A DNA stretch of 64,000 bases. Source: Hydrangea macrophylla. Lineage: Eukaryota > Streptophyta > Magnoliopsida > Cornales > Hydrangeaceae. The position numbers and the translations under genes are program-made. Below the pieces are notes generated by a model that did not search any database, had not been told where the DNA came from, and saw only the letters and a list, made by a program, of their open reading frames with translations. The stretch covers positions 32,670,001-32,734,000 of the forward strand of contig CM066988.1 in the NCBI GenBank assembly GCA_033977485.1. Reading direction: 5' to 3'. Each line of letters starts with the position of its first letter. Position 1 is the stretch's first letter. Positions 13,401 through 24,890 of this stretch are shown one piece after another.

Positions 13401-14239
13401 GGAGCAAACTTGTATTTGCCTATGACCATATATGTATTGCCGAACTAGGGGCAAACAAAGTTTGCCGATCAGCATTGGGACATCTCCCTTCAGCCCATCA
13501 CATTCATGATGATTACCTCCAGATTGGGAGTAAATGCATTGCAAGCATCTTGTACCAACATGTTCTCAAGGCCCTTGGGGTGAGCCCGTTTGCCCTTAAG
13601 ACTAGGGGAAAACTTCGTTTGCTAAAAGCCCTATTTTTGAAGCAAGCCTCTGAGTCTCTTCCAACTAGGGACAAACTTTGTTTTCCAAAATCCCTCTATG
13701 ATAAAGGCAAGTTCTCAAGTATTTGAGTTTGTTTTGAATGGACTGAAATAGAGTGTCTTTATTCTATAAGGTAAAGCACTAATTCGAAGCACACTCTAGA
13801 TAGGCAAAGAATCAGCTAAATCGAAAAGGATAAGTTTTCAAAGTTTAGATTTATCAACAAAGCACTAAAATTGTAAAATGATGAATAAATGAAAGAGGTA
13901 AGTTGATACATGTATTCACGATGAAGCACATCAGTTCAGAGTATGATTCAATCACCTTGTATTTGTTGAGTCTATACTCGTCAGATGAGTCAATAATGAT
14001 CTCAAATGTGTGGGTTTAAGATGATGAATAAAGATTTGAAAAGTCTCCATAAGCATCCCAAGAGCAATGCAAGCAGGAGTTTTAAACACTATCACAACAC
14101 AATGCTAAAAGTGGAAATATGAGAATGGTCCAAGACTAGGGGCAAAGGTGACTTCCCTCTTTTGACACAATCATTACGCTTCTTCCAAATGAGCTGCAAG
14201 TGCAAAAAATCATGCTTTCAAAAGACTACTGGGGCAGTA
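10441..14239 (+). other. non-coding leader/interior of Ogre-like element
   Basis: No domain is recognisable in any frame. About 10690-10870 matches the leader of the plus-strand element (about 40120-40285): both contain ACCCGGCCTTTGCAT, TAGAACC and a 'GCCCG(A/T)AAGGGATTA' phrase. A CA microsatellite lies at 11545-11566. Purine-rich AAAGAAAAAGA runs occupy 12500-12570, 12700-12740 and 13050-13100. A phrase like 'GGGATACGTAGGCAACC' at about 13250 recurs near 19400, close to the 3' LTR. Confidence 0.6.
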
Positions 14240-17200
14240 CAAACCCTGTCAGCTCTGTTCAAATTCTTTGAGTCCGAGGACTCCCCGTTTTTGTAAAATC
14301 AATTATTTTAGTCCTAGGACTACCCATTTTTGTAAAACCAATTCTTTGAGTCTGAGGGATTCCCATCTTTGTAAAACTAATTTTTTGAGTCTGTGTGACT
14401 CCATTTGTATAAAAGTAAAGTTTGTTGGGTCTGTATAACTCCGTTTGTGTAAAAAGTGAATTTGTTGAGTCCATGTGACTTTATTCGAATAAAGAAATGA
14501 AATTTTGAGTCTGCGTGACCCCATCTTTGTGAAATATGAAATTTTGAGTCCGCATGACTTCGTATATGAAAGAATTTTTTAGTCCGCATGACTCCATTTA
14601 TGTAAAATATGAACTCTTGAGTCTGCATGACTCCGTTTGCGTAAAACGTCAATTTGTTGAGTCAGTGTGACTCCGTTTGTGGAAAATGTGAAGTTGTTTG
14701 GTCTGTGGGGCCCCATTTATGTAAAATAATGAGTTTTTGAGTCCGCGTGACTCCGTCTTTGTAAAACATGAATTTTTTAAGTCCGTGTGACTTCGTGTTT
14801 ATAGAATGTGAATTTTTGAGTCTGTATGAATCCGTGTTTGAGAAATGTGAAAATTTTCAAGATCATATGACTCTCCTTTTGTAAAATGTGAATCAGTGCG
14901 ACTCCCCTTTGGAAATAGGAATTGTTTCAAGTCGAATCGACTCCCGACTTTGAAATGGGAATTGAGTTGAGTTGAACCGACTCCAGACTCTGGATTTTGA
15001 GAAGTTGAATTTGTTTGAGTCTAATTGACTCCTGATTCATGAGTTTGAACTAAATTGAGTCTGATTGAATCCCAATTTTGTGAAACAGAAATTCTTTGAG
15101 TCTGATTGACTCCCAATTTTGTGAAGCGGAAATTCTTTGAGCTTTATCAACTCCTAATTTTGTGAAACTAAAATTCTTTGAGTGTGAAATAGAAATTATT
15201 TGAGTCCGATCGACTCCCAATTTTGTGAAACAGAAATTCTTTGAGCTTTATCAACTCCTAATTTTGTGAAACTAAAATTCTTTGAGTTTTGTGAAATTGA
15301 AATTATTTGAGTCCGATCGAATCCCAATTTTAGAATATGGACTAAATTGAGTCTGATTGACTCCAGATTTTGAAAAGTTGAATTGAATTGAGCCTAATTG
15401 ACTCCCGATTCTGAAAATTAAATTGAATTGAATTGAATCTGACTAACTTCTGATTTTAGAATTTGAATAAAACTGAGTCTGACTGACTCCGATGAACTGA
15501 ATTGAACTGATTTGAGTCTGATTTGACTCTTGATTTTGGGAATTGAAATAATTGAGTCTGATTTAACTCTTGATTTTGAAAATTGGAATTCTTGTTGAGG
15601 TGAATTGACTCCGATTTTGAGATCTGAGATTCTTGTTGAGTTAAAATTGATTCCGATTAAGAAAATTTAAAATATTATAAATTAACCCTCGATTTTGAAA
15701 TAAGAAATTCTTTGAGTCCGTGTGACTCCATTCGTATAAAAAGTGAATTTGTTGAGTCCGTATGACTCCGTTCGTATAAATATATATATATATATATATA
15801 TTTGTTGAGTCTGTATGACTCTATTTGTATGAAATGTGAACTCCGCTTATGTAAAATGAGAAAAGTGAATTTCGTTGAGTCCGAGTGACTCCGTTGTTGT
15901 GGAAATGCGGGTCCATGGATCCGAATGACTCTTTTGTTTTGAAATATGAATTTTTGAGTCCTTGTGTAAAAAAAAAAAATTTGAATTTTTGAGTCCGCAT
16001 GACTCCCTTTTGTCTTGTAAAATATTAAATTTTGATTCCCTCTGTCAGAAAATTGAAGTTTTGAGTACATGTGACTCCCTTTGAATTTTTTTTGAGTCTG
16101 CATGACTCCTTTTGTCGGAAATTGAATTCTTGAGTCTGCATGACTCCCTGTGTAAGAAAATTGAATTTTTGGGTCCACGTGACTCCCTTTGAATTTTTGT
16201 GTCTCCGTTACTCCTTTTGTTAGAAATGGAAATTTTGAATTGTTGAGCCCAAGTGTCTCTGTGGATGTAAAATATGAGATTTGGGGTCGAGTGAATAATA
16301 ATAATGAAATTTTGGGGGATGATCTCGGCACAAAATCAATGAAATCGGGATAACAAGGATAAGCAAAAGTGTAAATCCTAGATGTGGTCCTAATGTCCTA
16401 AACATGATCATAACAATGTCTTAAGGGAATCAAAAATCCACAAAGCGCGCAAGATTAAAATCATGTTCACATATGCATTAAGCATCATACATTGCATTGA
16501 TCATCTAGAGGAGTAGAAATGCGAAGTGAAGTCTAGAGTTTTACCCCTTTGATAAAGGCTTGTGCTGAGTGGCACAATTCGGGGTCGGCAAGGAGGACCG
16601 AAGGATCGTGACTTGGAGAGGGATTATATCTCTTCCTTGGAGGTCCTGGGGAGCCTGGACCGCTAGCTGTAGGAACTGATCTACAAGAAAGAGTGAGAAG
16701 AATCAAGTTCTTTTAAAGGGCTTAAGAGGAAAACATAGAAACACATGAAATGCTGTGGTGTTCAATCATGTATTTAACTAAAAGATAGGATCTTGATGAT
16801 AGAAAGGAGTCAAATTGACTCCTGTTTTTGTTAAACTAAAATCTTGATTCGAATTGACTCCAGATGTTAGAAATTTTGAATTGAGTCAAATTAACTCCGA
16901 TTTTTGTGAAATTGAATTGATTCGAGTCAGATTGACTCCCAAATTTAGAAATTAAAAATTAAATAGAGTCCGACTAACTCCTATTTTAGAAATTGAACCA
17001 AATTAATTTGATTTGAGTCTGATTGACTCCTGAGCTTTGAAAATTGAATTGAATCGAGTCAGATGGAATCCGGGTTTCGAAATTTGAGTTATACGAATTT
17101 TTATAAATTGAATATAAATTGAGATTGGTGGACTCCCGGGTTTAAAATTTGAAAAATTGAATTGGGTCTGTTTAACTCCCTTTTTTTGGAGACTTGAATT

Positions 17201-17800
17201 AATTTGAGTCTAGCTGATTCTCGGTTGCGAAAAATTGAATAGAACTTGATTGACTCTTGATCTTGAAAATTTGATTTGATAAGAATCCGATTGACTCTTA
17301 ATTTTAGAATTTGAAATGATTTGAGTCTGATCGACTCGCGATTTTTGAAATTTTGGATTGACTTGAGTCTAATTTGACTCCTGACTTTGAAAAGTTGAAT
17401 CGAGTGGAGTCTGACAGACTCTTGAATTGACTTGAGTCTGATTGACTCCTGATTTTGAATTTTTCAATCGAGTTGAATGAAGTCTGATGGATTTCAGAAA
17501 ATTAATTTGAATTGATTCAAATTGACTGTGAATTTTGAATCGAGCCTGAATATTTTGAGAAATGAGAAATTCTCTGAGTCTGATTGACTTCTGATTTTGA
17601 AACTCGAAAGAATTTGAGTCTCATTGACTCTTGATTTTGAAACTTGAAAGAATTTGAGTTTGTGACTCCTGATTTTGAAATTCGAATAAGAATTTGAGTC
17701 TGCTTGACTCCGGAATTTGAATTTAAGTATGTTCGATTCCTGATTTTGAAAAATTAAAAGGATTTGAGTCTATTTGACCCCATAATAATCTGAATTTGAT
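14240..17800. repeat. GAGTC/GACTCC tandem array, unit about 39 bp
   Basis: A degenerate unit 'GAGTC(C/T)GNNTGACTCC' followed by T-rich, then TGTAAAA/TGAAA spacer recurs at about 39 bp (for example starts at 14581 and 14620) through some 3.5 kb, with one gap at about 16270-16790. In the second half the unit drifts to 'TTGAGTCTGATTGACTCCTGATTTTGAAA'. Each unit holds the inverted words GAGTC...GACTC. Apparent minus-strand ORFs up to 218 codons (15675-16331) are by-products of a unit length near a multiple of three. Confidence 0.8.
16270..16790. other. non-repeat island inside GAGTC array
   Basis: About 520 bp where the GAGTC unit is absent. It has 'GATCGTGACTTGGAGAGGGA' and no recognisable gene. 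Confidence 0.5.
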
Positions 17801-17860
17801 TAACTCTTGAATCATGGGAATTTTTGAATTAAATCAAGCCAATTCTGACCAATTTTGAGA

Positions 17861-18990
17861 ATGTAACAGATTTGCATTCTCGGTCCTTGCAACAGATTTG
17901 CATTGACCCTACTTTTGAGAATATAATGGATTTATATTCTCGATCCTCGTAACGGATTTACGATGATCAAAATTTTTAGAATGTAACAGATTTGCATTCT
18001 CGGTCCTTGCAACAGATTTGCATTGACCCTACTTTTGAGAATATAATGGATTTATATTCTCGATCCTCGTAACGGATTTACGATGATCAAAATTTTTAGA
18101 ATGTAACAGATTTGCATTCTTGGTCCCTTGTAACAAATTTGCGTTGACCCCGCTTTTGGGAATATAACAGATTTATATTCTCGATCCTCGTAACGGATTT
18201 ACGATGATCAAAATTTTGAGAATGTAACAGATTTATATTCTCGGTCCTCGCAACAGATTTGTGTTGACCCCGCTTTTGGGAATATAACGGATTTATATTC
18301 TCGATCCTCGTAACGAATTTATGATGGTTAAAATTTTGAGATTGTAACGGATTTGCATTGTCGGTCTTCACAACAGATTTGCGTTGACCCCGCTTTTGGG
18401 AATATAACGGATTTATATTCTTGATCCTCGTAACGGATTTACGACGGTCAAAATTTTGATAATGTAACGGATTTGCAATCTCGGTCTTCGCAACATGCTT
18501 GCGTTGACCCCGCTTTTGGGAATATAACGGATTTATATTCTCGATCCTCCTAACGGATTTATGATGGTCAAAATTTTGAGAATGTAACAGATTTGCATTC
18601 TCAGTCTTCGCAACAAATTTGTGTTGATCCTGCTTTTGGGAGTATAATAGATTTATATTCTCGGTCCTCGCAACAGATTTGCATTGGCCCCACTTTTGGG
18701 AGTATAGATTTATATTCTCGGTCCTCGCAACAGATTTGCGTTGGCTCCACTTTTGGGAGTATAACAGATTTTTATTCTCGGTCCTCGCAGTAGATTTGCG
18801 TTAGCCCCACGTTTGGGAGTATAACAGATTTATATTCTCGATCCTCGTAACGGAATTACGTTGATCATTTTCGGTCCTCGCAACGGATTTGTGTTGACCT
18901 CGCTTTGGGAATGTAATGGATTTATATTCTCGATCCTCGTAACATATTTACGGTGATCAAAATTTTGAGAATGTAATGAATTTGCGTTCT
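17861..18990. repeat. 120-bp tandem array (60-bp subunits)
   Basis: Unit starts at ATGTAACAGATTTGCATTCT occur at 17861, 17981, 18101 and about 18222, then continue to about 18985: roughly nine units of 120 bp. Each unit is two related halves: 'AACAGATTTGCGTTGACCCC' and 'AACGGATTTACGATGATCAA', each with a TCTCGGTCCTCG/TCTCGATCCTCG motif. The units at 17861-17980 and 17981-18100 are nearly identical base for base. From 18600 onward the units are more irregular. The position just 5' of the 3' LTR matches where Ogre elements are known to carry tandem repeats. Confidence 0.85.
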
Positions 18991-19586
18991 CGGTTATTGT
19001 ATCGTGCATCATGTGTCATGAAGAAAGAACATGAGATAGAGCAAACATATTCGATGGGGCCGAACGGCTGCCGATTTTTAGAGCAAACCCGCATTGACAC
19101 TGGGGTCTAAGTCGCAAAGCACCGCTTGGTCAATTGTGTTCGTCCTTTCGGTAGAAAAGGCCGCGTATCTTAAAGAGAATTAACATGAGCATTAAGTAGC
19201 ATAGGGCATGTATTACATCTAAAAATGCCAGGATTGCACATTTTAGAATCACATCATTTGAAGAACACGAAGGTGCATTAACGGTCAGCATTTGCATGAA
19301 CACATGCATCACGATACAATAGATGCATTCATCCGTATGACTACTTGTGCTTGTGTGTGTTTGCCCTTGTCCGAACTACGTCTTGGTCTGATTCCTGAAT
19401 GGATACATAGGCAACTCATCATTGAGCATGACCAGCGTGAACCATGGCTGTACGCCTATTCTCTTTTGCGACGCATTTTGTTTTTACCTAAATTCGACGG
19501 TTTGGTCAAAGGCTTGTCTTCATACAGGCTTCAACATTCACTTGTGACACTTGTTGCTCCACAAGCTCTGTCGAAGAGGGGCAAAC
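18991..19586 (+). other. 3' untranslated segment and polypurine tract
   Basis: The polypurine tract GAAGAGGGGCAAAC (19573-19586) directly abuts the 3' LTR. Upstream is 'TCTTGGTCTGATTCCTGAAT...CATAGGCAAC', a phrase echoed at about 13250. An ORF at 19292-19591 spans this and the LTR start, with no recognised similarity, and is unlikely to be a gene. Confidence 0.7.
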
Positions 19587-22534
19587 TGTAGACAGCCTGA
19601 TTTCGACCAAACGTCGAGTTAAGGGGAGTACTACCTCTAAGATCCGATGATGACAAGCGACTTCTAAAGGTGATTCAAACTCTTCAAAAGACTCTCTAAC
19701 CTAAACAAAAAGCAAAAAAGAAAGAAAGAGGAGAATTGAGGCAAAATGGCACTTAGGCAGATTTACAGCAGTCACGGGTTGCTGTTGCGGCACTCCCTAA
19801 CTGCCGGAATGGCATTCAGGGAGAGACGCATTGGCATCCGTTAACTGCCGTTAAAATGTTTCAAGTGCCGCTAAATTTGAAAATTCTGAAAAGACGGCAG
19901 TCCATGGAGTTGTACGCGGCATTCCAAGAGTGCTATTGCGGCATTCAGAGAATGTCGTAACGACATTCACTGAGTGCCGTTCCGGCATTCAGCGAGTGCC
20001 GCTTCCATCTCCAGGGAGTGCCACATTTTTGTGACAGTCTGTCCAAAAGTAGATCGGTTTATACCATCAAAAGGCGGCGGGAAATTAGGGCTTTGGCTGC
20101 GAATTTCCCAAAATGACCCCCTAATGATTGCCTATATATAGAAGGTGTATATCCCATTATTAAAGGATGGAATATTAGAATGTTAGCATCCCAATACTGA
20201 TTATCCTTCAAAATTTTTAAATAGAGAAAGAGTAGTAGAGTTGGAAGAAGAGTTTGATCATCACTTGGAAGGTCTTAAAGAAGCCAAGAAGTTGAGGATA
20301 CTTAGAGGTAAAACTCTAAACTAATTAGTTTATTAATAGCTCAACCACAATATTTAGATACCTAGGACCTTTTACACATTTTCAAAACCTCTCTTCCCAC
20401 CTCATTTCATCACACTCCACATATATATTGTGATTGAGCTTTCATCTCATTAGTTTGGATCAAAATGGTTTAGTGCCGTTTTCTTTGATTATGTTTATTT
20501 CCTAGATTCATGAGACTTTCAATGTCTTACTTAAATCTTTGTGTTTAGAATCCCTCAATATTCTCATGAACTTATGATTCATGAAGGGATTGAGGTTGAT
20601 TTTAGTATGTTGAGTCAATGAGTCCAAATTTCATCCATAGTTTGAGCTTATTATTCTTAGGTTTTGTGAAGCTCTTCATACTTCATTAAAATCTACATAT
20701 GTGTGTCTTTAGCCTCCAATGACCAACAAATGGTAGGAGAAGTAGCTTAGTTTAAGTCCATCTCTATGGCTTAGGCTAATCCTTTTCTTAGGTCTTATGA
20801 AGCTCTTCATACTTCGTTAAAATCTACATGTGTGTATCTTTAGCCACCAATGACCATCAAGTGGTAGGAGTAATAATATGAATCCAAGCTTTTATCCATA
20901 AGTTTGAGTTCATTGTTTTGGAATTTTGTGAAGTTCATTTCATACTTCATCAAAACTATAAACATGTATGTCTTTAGTCTCTAATGACCATCAAATGGTA
21001 GGAGAAGTAGTTTGGATTAAGCCCAACTTCATGGTTTAGTAGTTGGAATTAGCCAACTAAGTTGAACTTGAACAAACGGTGTAGTAAATTTAATAACCAC
21101 CTTTGATCAAGGATTTTTAGTTCAATATCAGACCGTTGGAATTGAATGAAACCAATGGAAAAGTGTTTATAAACTCAATGTTCTACCATTGTAAATTTTG
21201 TTTTAAGGAAGTTTCATGTTTAGGGTGGTTTGGTCAAGGGTTTTGTGGAGCAACTACAATCTGTCCGGAGTTTCAGAACAGCATTACTCTTTTTGAAAGA
21301 AGCAGATCAGAACCTTAATCAAGTGTTCTTGGCTCAAAATAAATTTTTCTAGATAGTGTAATGTGTTAGGAAGCTACCCTAAAATGACCAAAGCATTGCT
21401 AATTTTATTACTATTTTTAGAAAATCATACAAAAACTCTGGACAGAGAGTTGTAAGTCCCTGAGTGATGTCTAGCGTTTGTCTAATTCCCAGTGATCTAA
21501 CAGTCGAAACTTTGATTTTCTTTTTGGGATAGAAACTAGACACACAGAGGCAGCTTGTGTCCAAAAATCATCAGGATCAAACCACATGAAACAAGCTTTT
21601 TATTTCTTTAAAGTTTTGATCTGCTCTCAGGAATTTTTAGAACTCTATCATGATTTTGATATATCTTGCAAACTATGGTCCCAATGATCTTTCCATGGCC
21701 TAAGGCTTAAACTATGTGTTGATAGTGATTAGTTAAGCTTAAAACCAGAGGCTAAATGATCCAAATCAATGAAATGTTCATAGCTTTATTTCATTCATAC
21801 TCATGTGTTCATGTGCACTCATTTATGTAGATTGATACTTGTAAATAGAATTCATCTTGTGTTAGTATTCGTTACTTAGGAGTTCAGTGATGTGTTTTTT
21901 TTTTAAAATATGTCAACTAACCCTTTGTTTTGTAGCGCTATCAAGGTATGATTTCTTGAACTCCTCTTATATTATTTTAATTTCTTGATTTTTTGACCCC
22001 ATGAACGACACCTTAGAAATAAGTCTTGCTTTATTTGTATATTTGAATTAGAGACTCTCTTTCTAGGATTTTCTTGCATTCGTATGCATTGCACGTTTGA
22101 TATTCGCAGTATGGATCCCGGGTGAGTTCTATAGTTCCCCATTTGCATACCATATTGCTTGCTACTTGAATTATGTGGTTTTTGAATGACATTTTATCAC
22201 TTGCAATCTTACACCCTTTAGACATGCTTTTGTAATGTATATTTATACATATGTATTAGTTGAGGACATGCTTAGATTACTAATCGATTAAAAAGATGTT
22301 AAGTAGAGGCCTATTGCGAGATAGGATGAGAGGGGGTGTTTTAGTCCGACGGGCTCCTTCCTCTCTCATTCCATAATCCCCGGACCTAGAAAATCTCTAG
22401 TTTCTTCAAAGATCAGTTAGCTTTAAAATGGTTTCTTAATTTTCCTTTTAAAATTAAGTGGCGACTCTTGGTATGAAATTTCGAAAATGTTTTAGAATTA
22501 AAAAGCTGTGGGTAAGAAAAATGCGGTATCCACA
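19587..22534 (+). repeat. 3' LTR of non-autonomous Ogre-like element
   Basis: 2948 bp and collinear with 7416-10410. It starts TGTAGACAGCC (one change in the third triplet relative to the 5' LTR) and ends GCGGTATCCACA, followed by the TSD CATGT. Confidence 0.85.
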
Positions 22535-22745
22535 CATGTATATTAGAGTTATGAAGGTCATTTTGATCATTTACGCAATTTATTTTGGCTACAGGGGGGC
22601 AAAATACCACACAAGAAAACTACAGGGGGTTATGTGTTATATTTCAAACTACAAGGGGGTAAAGTGCCACAGAGACAAACCCCAGGGGACTAATTTGTTA
22701 CATTTTAAACTACAGGGAGGTAAAGTGCCACAGAGGTAAACCACT

Positions 22746-24890
22746 AATCTGCCCCTACATTTGAGTCCTTCATCCGTTCCAACATTCCATTCAGTTGGAT
22801 CCTTTGCTAATGCTCTCTCGAGCCATTTCTTTAATCCTTCATCCTTCTTTTGAGCTTCAAATATCCGATTAACAAGGGTTGGTTGCACCATAAGACATCT
22901 AAAAGGTCATCCATCATCTGATCTTGCAGCCTGAATGTCGAATTTTGTTAAAGCTTCTAAGGCTTTCCATTCCTTGATTAAAAGCAAGGCAATTAACCTT
23001 CGAGGTCTCTTGCTCAAAGCATCTGCAAATACAATTGCTTTACCGAGGTGGTATTGCAAATTAAAGTCATAGTTCTTAAGTAGCTCCATCCAACATCATT
23101 ATCTCATGTTTAGCTCCTTCTAAGAGAATAGGTATTTTAAGCTTTTGTGATTCAAAAATAAATCAAAACTTTCTATGTAGAGGTAGTGCCTCCAAATCTT
23201 AAGTTAAAAGACAATTGCAGCCAATTCCAGGTCATGTGTAGGGTAGTTCAACTCATGTGGCTTTAATTGTCTGGATCCAAAAGCAATCACCTTACCATTT
23301 TGCATAAGTACACATCCTAGTCCTTGATATGAAGCATCACTGTAGTTAGTGTACTATTCACCATTCTTGGGTATAGTTAGCACTGGCGCTGAGGTCAACC
23401 TCTCCTTTAGTTCTTAGAAAGCACATTCGTGCTTATTCTTCTACTCAAACTTCGAGTCCTTTCTTGTTAATCCAGTTAAAGGAGACGCAATCCTCGGGAT
23501 TCCTTCTATGAACCTTTTGTAATACCTGGCCAATCCAAGGAAACTTCTTACTTCAGATGCATTGGTTGGTCTATTCTAACTAGAAACTATGTCCGTCTTT
23601 GTTGAGTCTACTGAAATTCCATTTTGTGAAACTACATGCCCCAAGAATTTAACTTTTTTGAGCCAAAACTCACACTTACTAAACATAGAGGTGATTTTTT
23701 CTAAGTATTTGGAGTGTAATCTATATGTGCTTCTCGTGCTCTTCTGCACCCTTTGAATAAATGAGGATATCATCGATAAACACGATAATGAATTGATCCA
23801 AGAAGGGCTTGAACACCTGATTCATCAAATCCATGAATACAGTCGGGGCATTATTTAATCCAAAAGGCATAACTAAGAACTTATAATGCCCATATCTTGT
23901 TCTGAAAGCCATTTTTTGTTATATCTTCGGGTCTAACAAGTAACTAATGGTATTCAAATTGTAAATCAATCTTCAAAAGGTTGTCACTCCTCGTAGTTGA
24001 TCGGATAAATTGTCTATCCTAGGAAGGGGATACTTATTCTTGATGGTGACCTTATTCAATTCTCTGTAGTCAATATAGAGTCAAAGATTTCCATCCTTCT
24101 TTCTAACAAATAGAACTGGCGCTCCTAAGGTGACGTGCTCGGTCTAATGAATCCAAGATCTTCTAACTCTTATACTTGCTTCTTTAGCTCCAGCATTTTC
24201 GTTGGGGCCATAGAGTAAGGGGTCTTGAATAATGGTGTTATTCTGAGTACTAACTCAATACAAAAGTCAATATCATGCTTAGGTGGTAATCCGAAAATGT
24301 TCTAAAAGATATCTTCATAGTCTCGAACTATTGGAATCTTAGCGACTGTCAATTCTGAGCATGTGGTTTCCATAGAGGCTAAGCGACTTGTAAGGAAGGC
24401 ATCACTAGTAGGGTTACATTGGAAATTGAAGGGTGGACTCCCTAGTACTAAAAATGTGATCGACTTACTAGCATAATCTAACTTCGCATAATATTTAGTG
24501 AGCCAATTAATTCCTAGGATTACATCGAATTATTTCATAGATAGAACAATTAAGTGTGCAGGTAGGTTCATATCCTCTAATGTCAAAGTGCAGTCCTTGC
24601 ACACCTTTTCTAGCTTCGCGGTCATACCCAAAGGCAATATCGCATTCAGAGCAACCTCGAGTGCTTGGGGTACTAAACCCAATCGTTGTATAATCTTAAA
24701 GACAATAAATGAATTTGTAGCACCCGTATTAAAAAGCACTTTAACTCGACGAGCATATAATGAGAGTGTACCTTCCAAGTTTTGTTGTTCCTATTCATCA
24801 TAGCCGGCCAGCTCGGGTATAATTGCATTGAGTCGGGCCTTACCAACTTGACCTTGAACAGTAGGCCCATGATAGTTCAAATCAGTGCCC
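22746..24890 (-). pseudogene. Tekay-like chromovirus pol (PR-RT-RNase H-IN start), decayed
   Basis: Minus-strand fragments in the expected order. Protease at about 24650-24760 has NTGATNSF where DTGA is expected, so the catalytic Asp is lost. RT at 23721-23912 has [17 protein letters not shown] and the catalytic [10 protein letters not shown]. The tether and RNase H follow at about 23090-23570 ([19 protein letters not shown], then DLELAAIVF), then YHLGKAIVFADALSKRPRR at about 22990-23070. The integrase N-terminal linker VVQPTLVNRIFEAQKKDEGL ends in GLKCRGRL at the boundary with the inverted-repeat element. The rest of integrase and the 3' LTR are absent. Many stops and frame changes make it non-functional. 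Confidence 0.85.

Larger units (their letters stand above)
7416..22534 (+). mobile_element. 15.1-kb non-autonomous Ogre/Tat-like LTR retrotransposon
   Basis: Two long direct repeats (7416-10410 and 19587-22534), both beginning TGTAGACA and ending GCGGTATCCACA, flank a 9.2-kb interior. A 5-bp TSD CATGT lies on both sides (7411-7415 and 22535-22539). A tRNA-complementary primer binding site follows the left LTR and a purine-rich tract precedes the right LTR. The interior has no recognisable gag, protease, RT, RNase H or integrase. Most of it is leader sequence and two tandem arrays. LTR length and 'TGTAGACACC...GACTCTGCTGGGGAT' signals suggest the Ogre/Tat group. The related plus-strand element at 36341 shares its leader and could belong to the family that mobilised it (inference). 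Confidence 0.85.
1993..22745. mobile_element. TIR DNA element (MITE-like), split by LTR insertions
   Basis: The left arm, after removing the solo LTR at 2032-6893, starts AGGGTAAATTATATTTTATC and continues with GTGGTTTGCCTCTGTGGCAC and repeats of 'TTTACCCCCCTGTAGTTT...ATGTAACACATAACCCCC' to about 7085. The reverse complement of 22555-22745 has the same words in the same order (GGTTTACCTCTGTGGCACTT, then CCCTGTAGTTTAAAATGTAACA). These are inverted arms of about 200 bp around a short AT-rich core (7090-7410). The right arm lacks the outermost 25 bp or so seen on the left. No transposase is present and no confident TSD was found, so this is a non-autonomous element that served as a landing site for the others. 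Confidence 0.7.

Noticed and set aside
14259..16331. Minus-strand ORFs with repeated FTKMGSPRTQ-like peptides, up to 218 codons
   Set aside because: They are translations of the 39-bp tandem array, whose unit length keeps frames open. No domain and no promoter.
18096..18371. Minus-strand ORF of 40-residue repeats in the 120-bp array
   Set aside because: The unit length is a multiple of three; the translation is a by-product of the repeat and breaks where units vary.
17861..18990. CRISPR-like array
   Set aside because: Contiguous satellite-type repeats without unique spacers, inside a plant LTR element.
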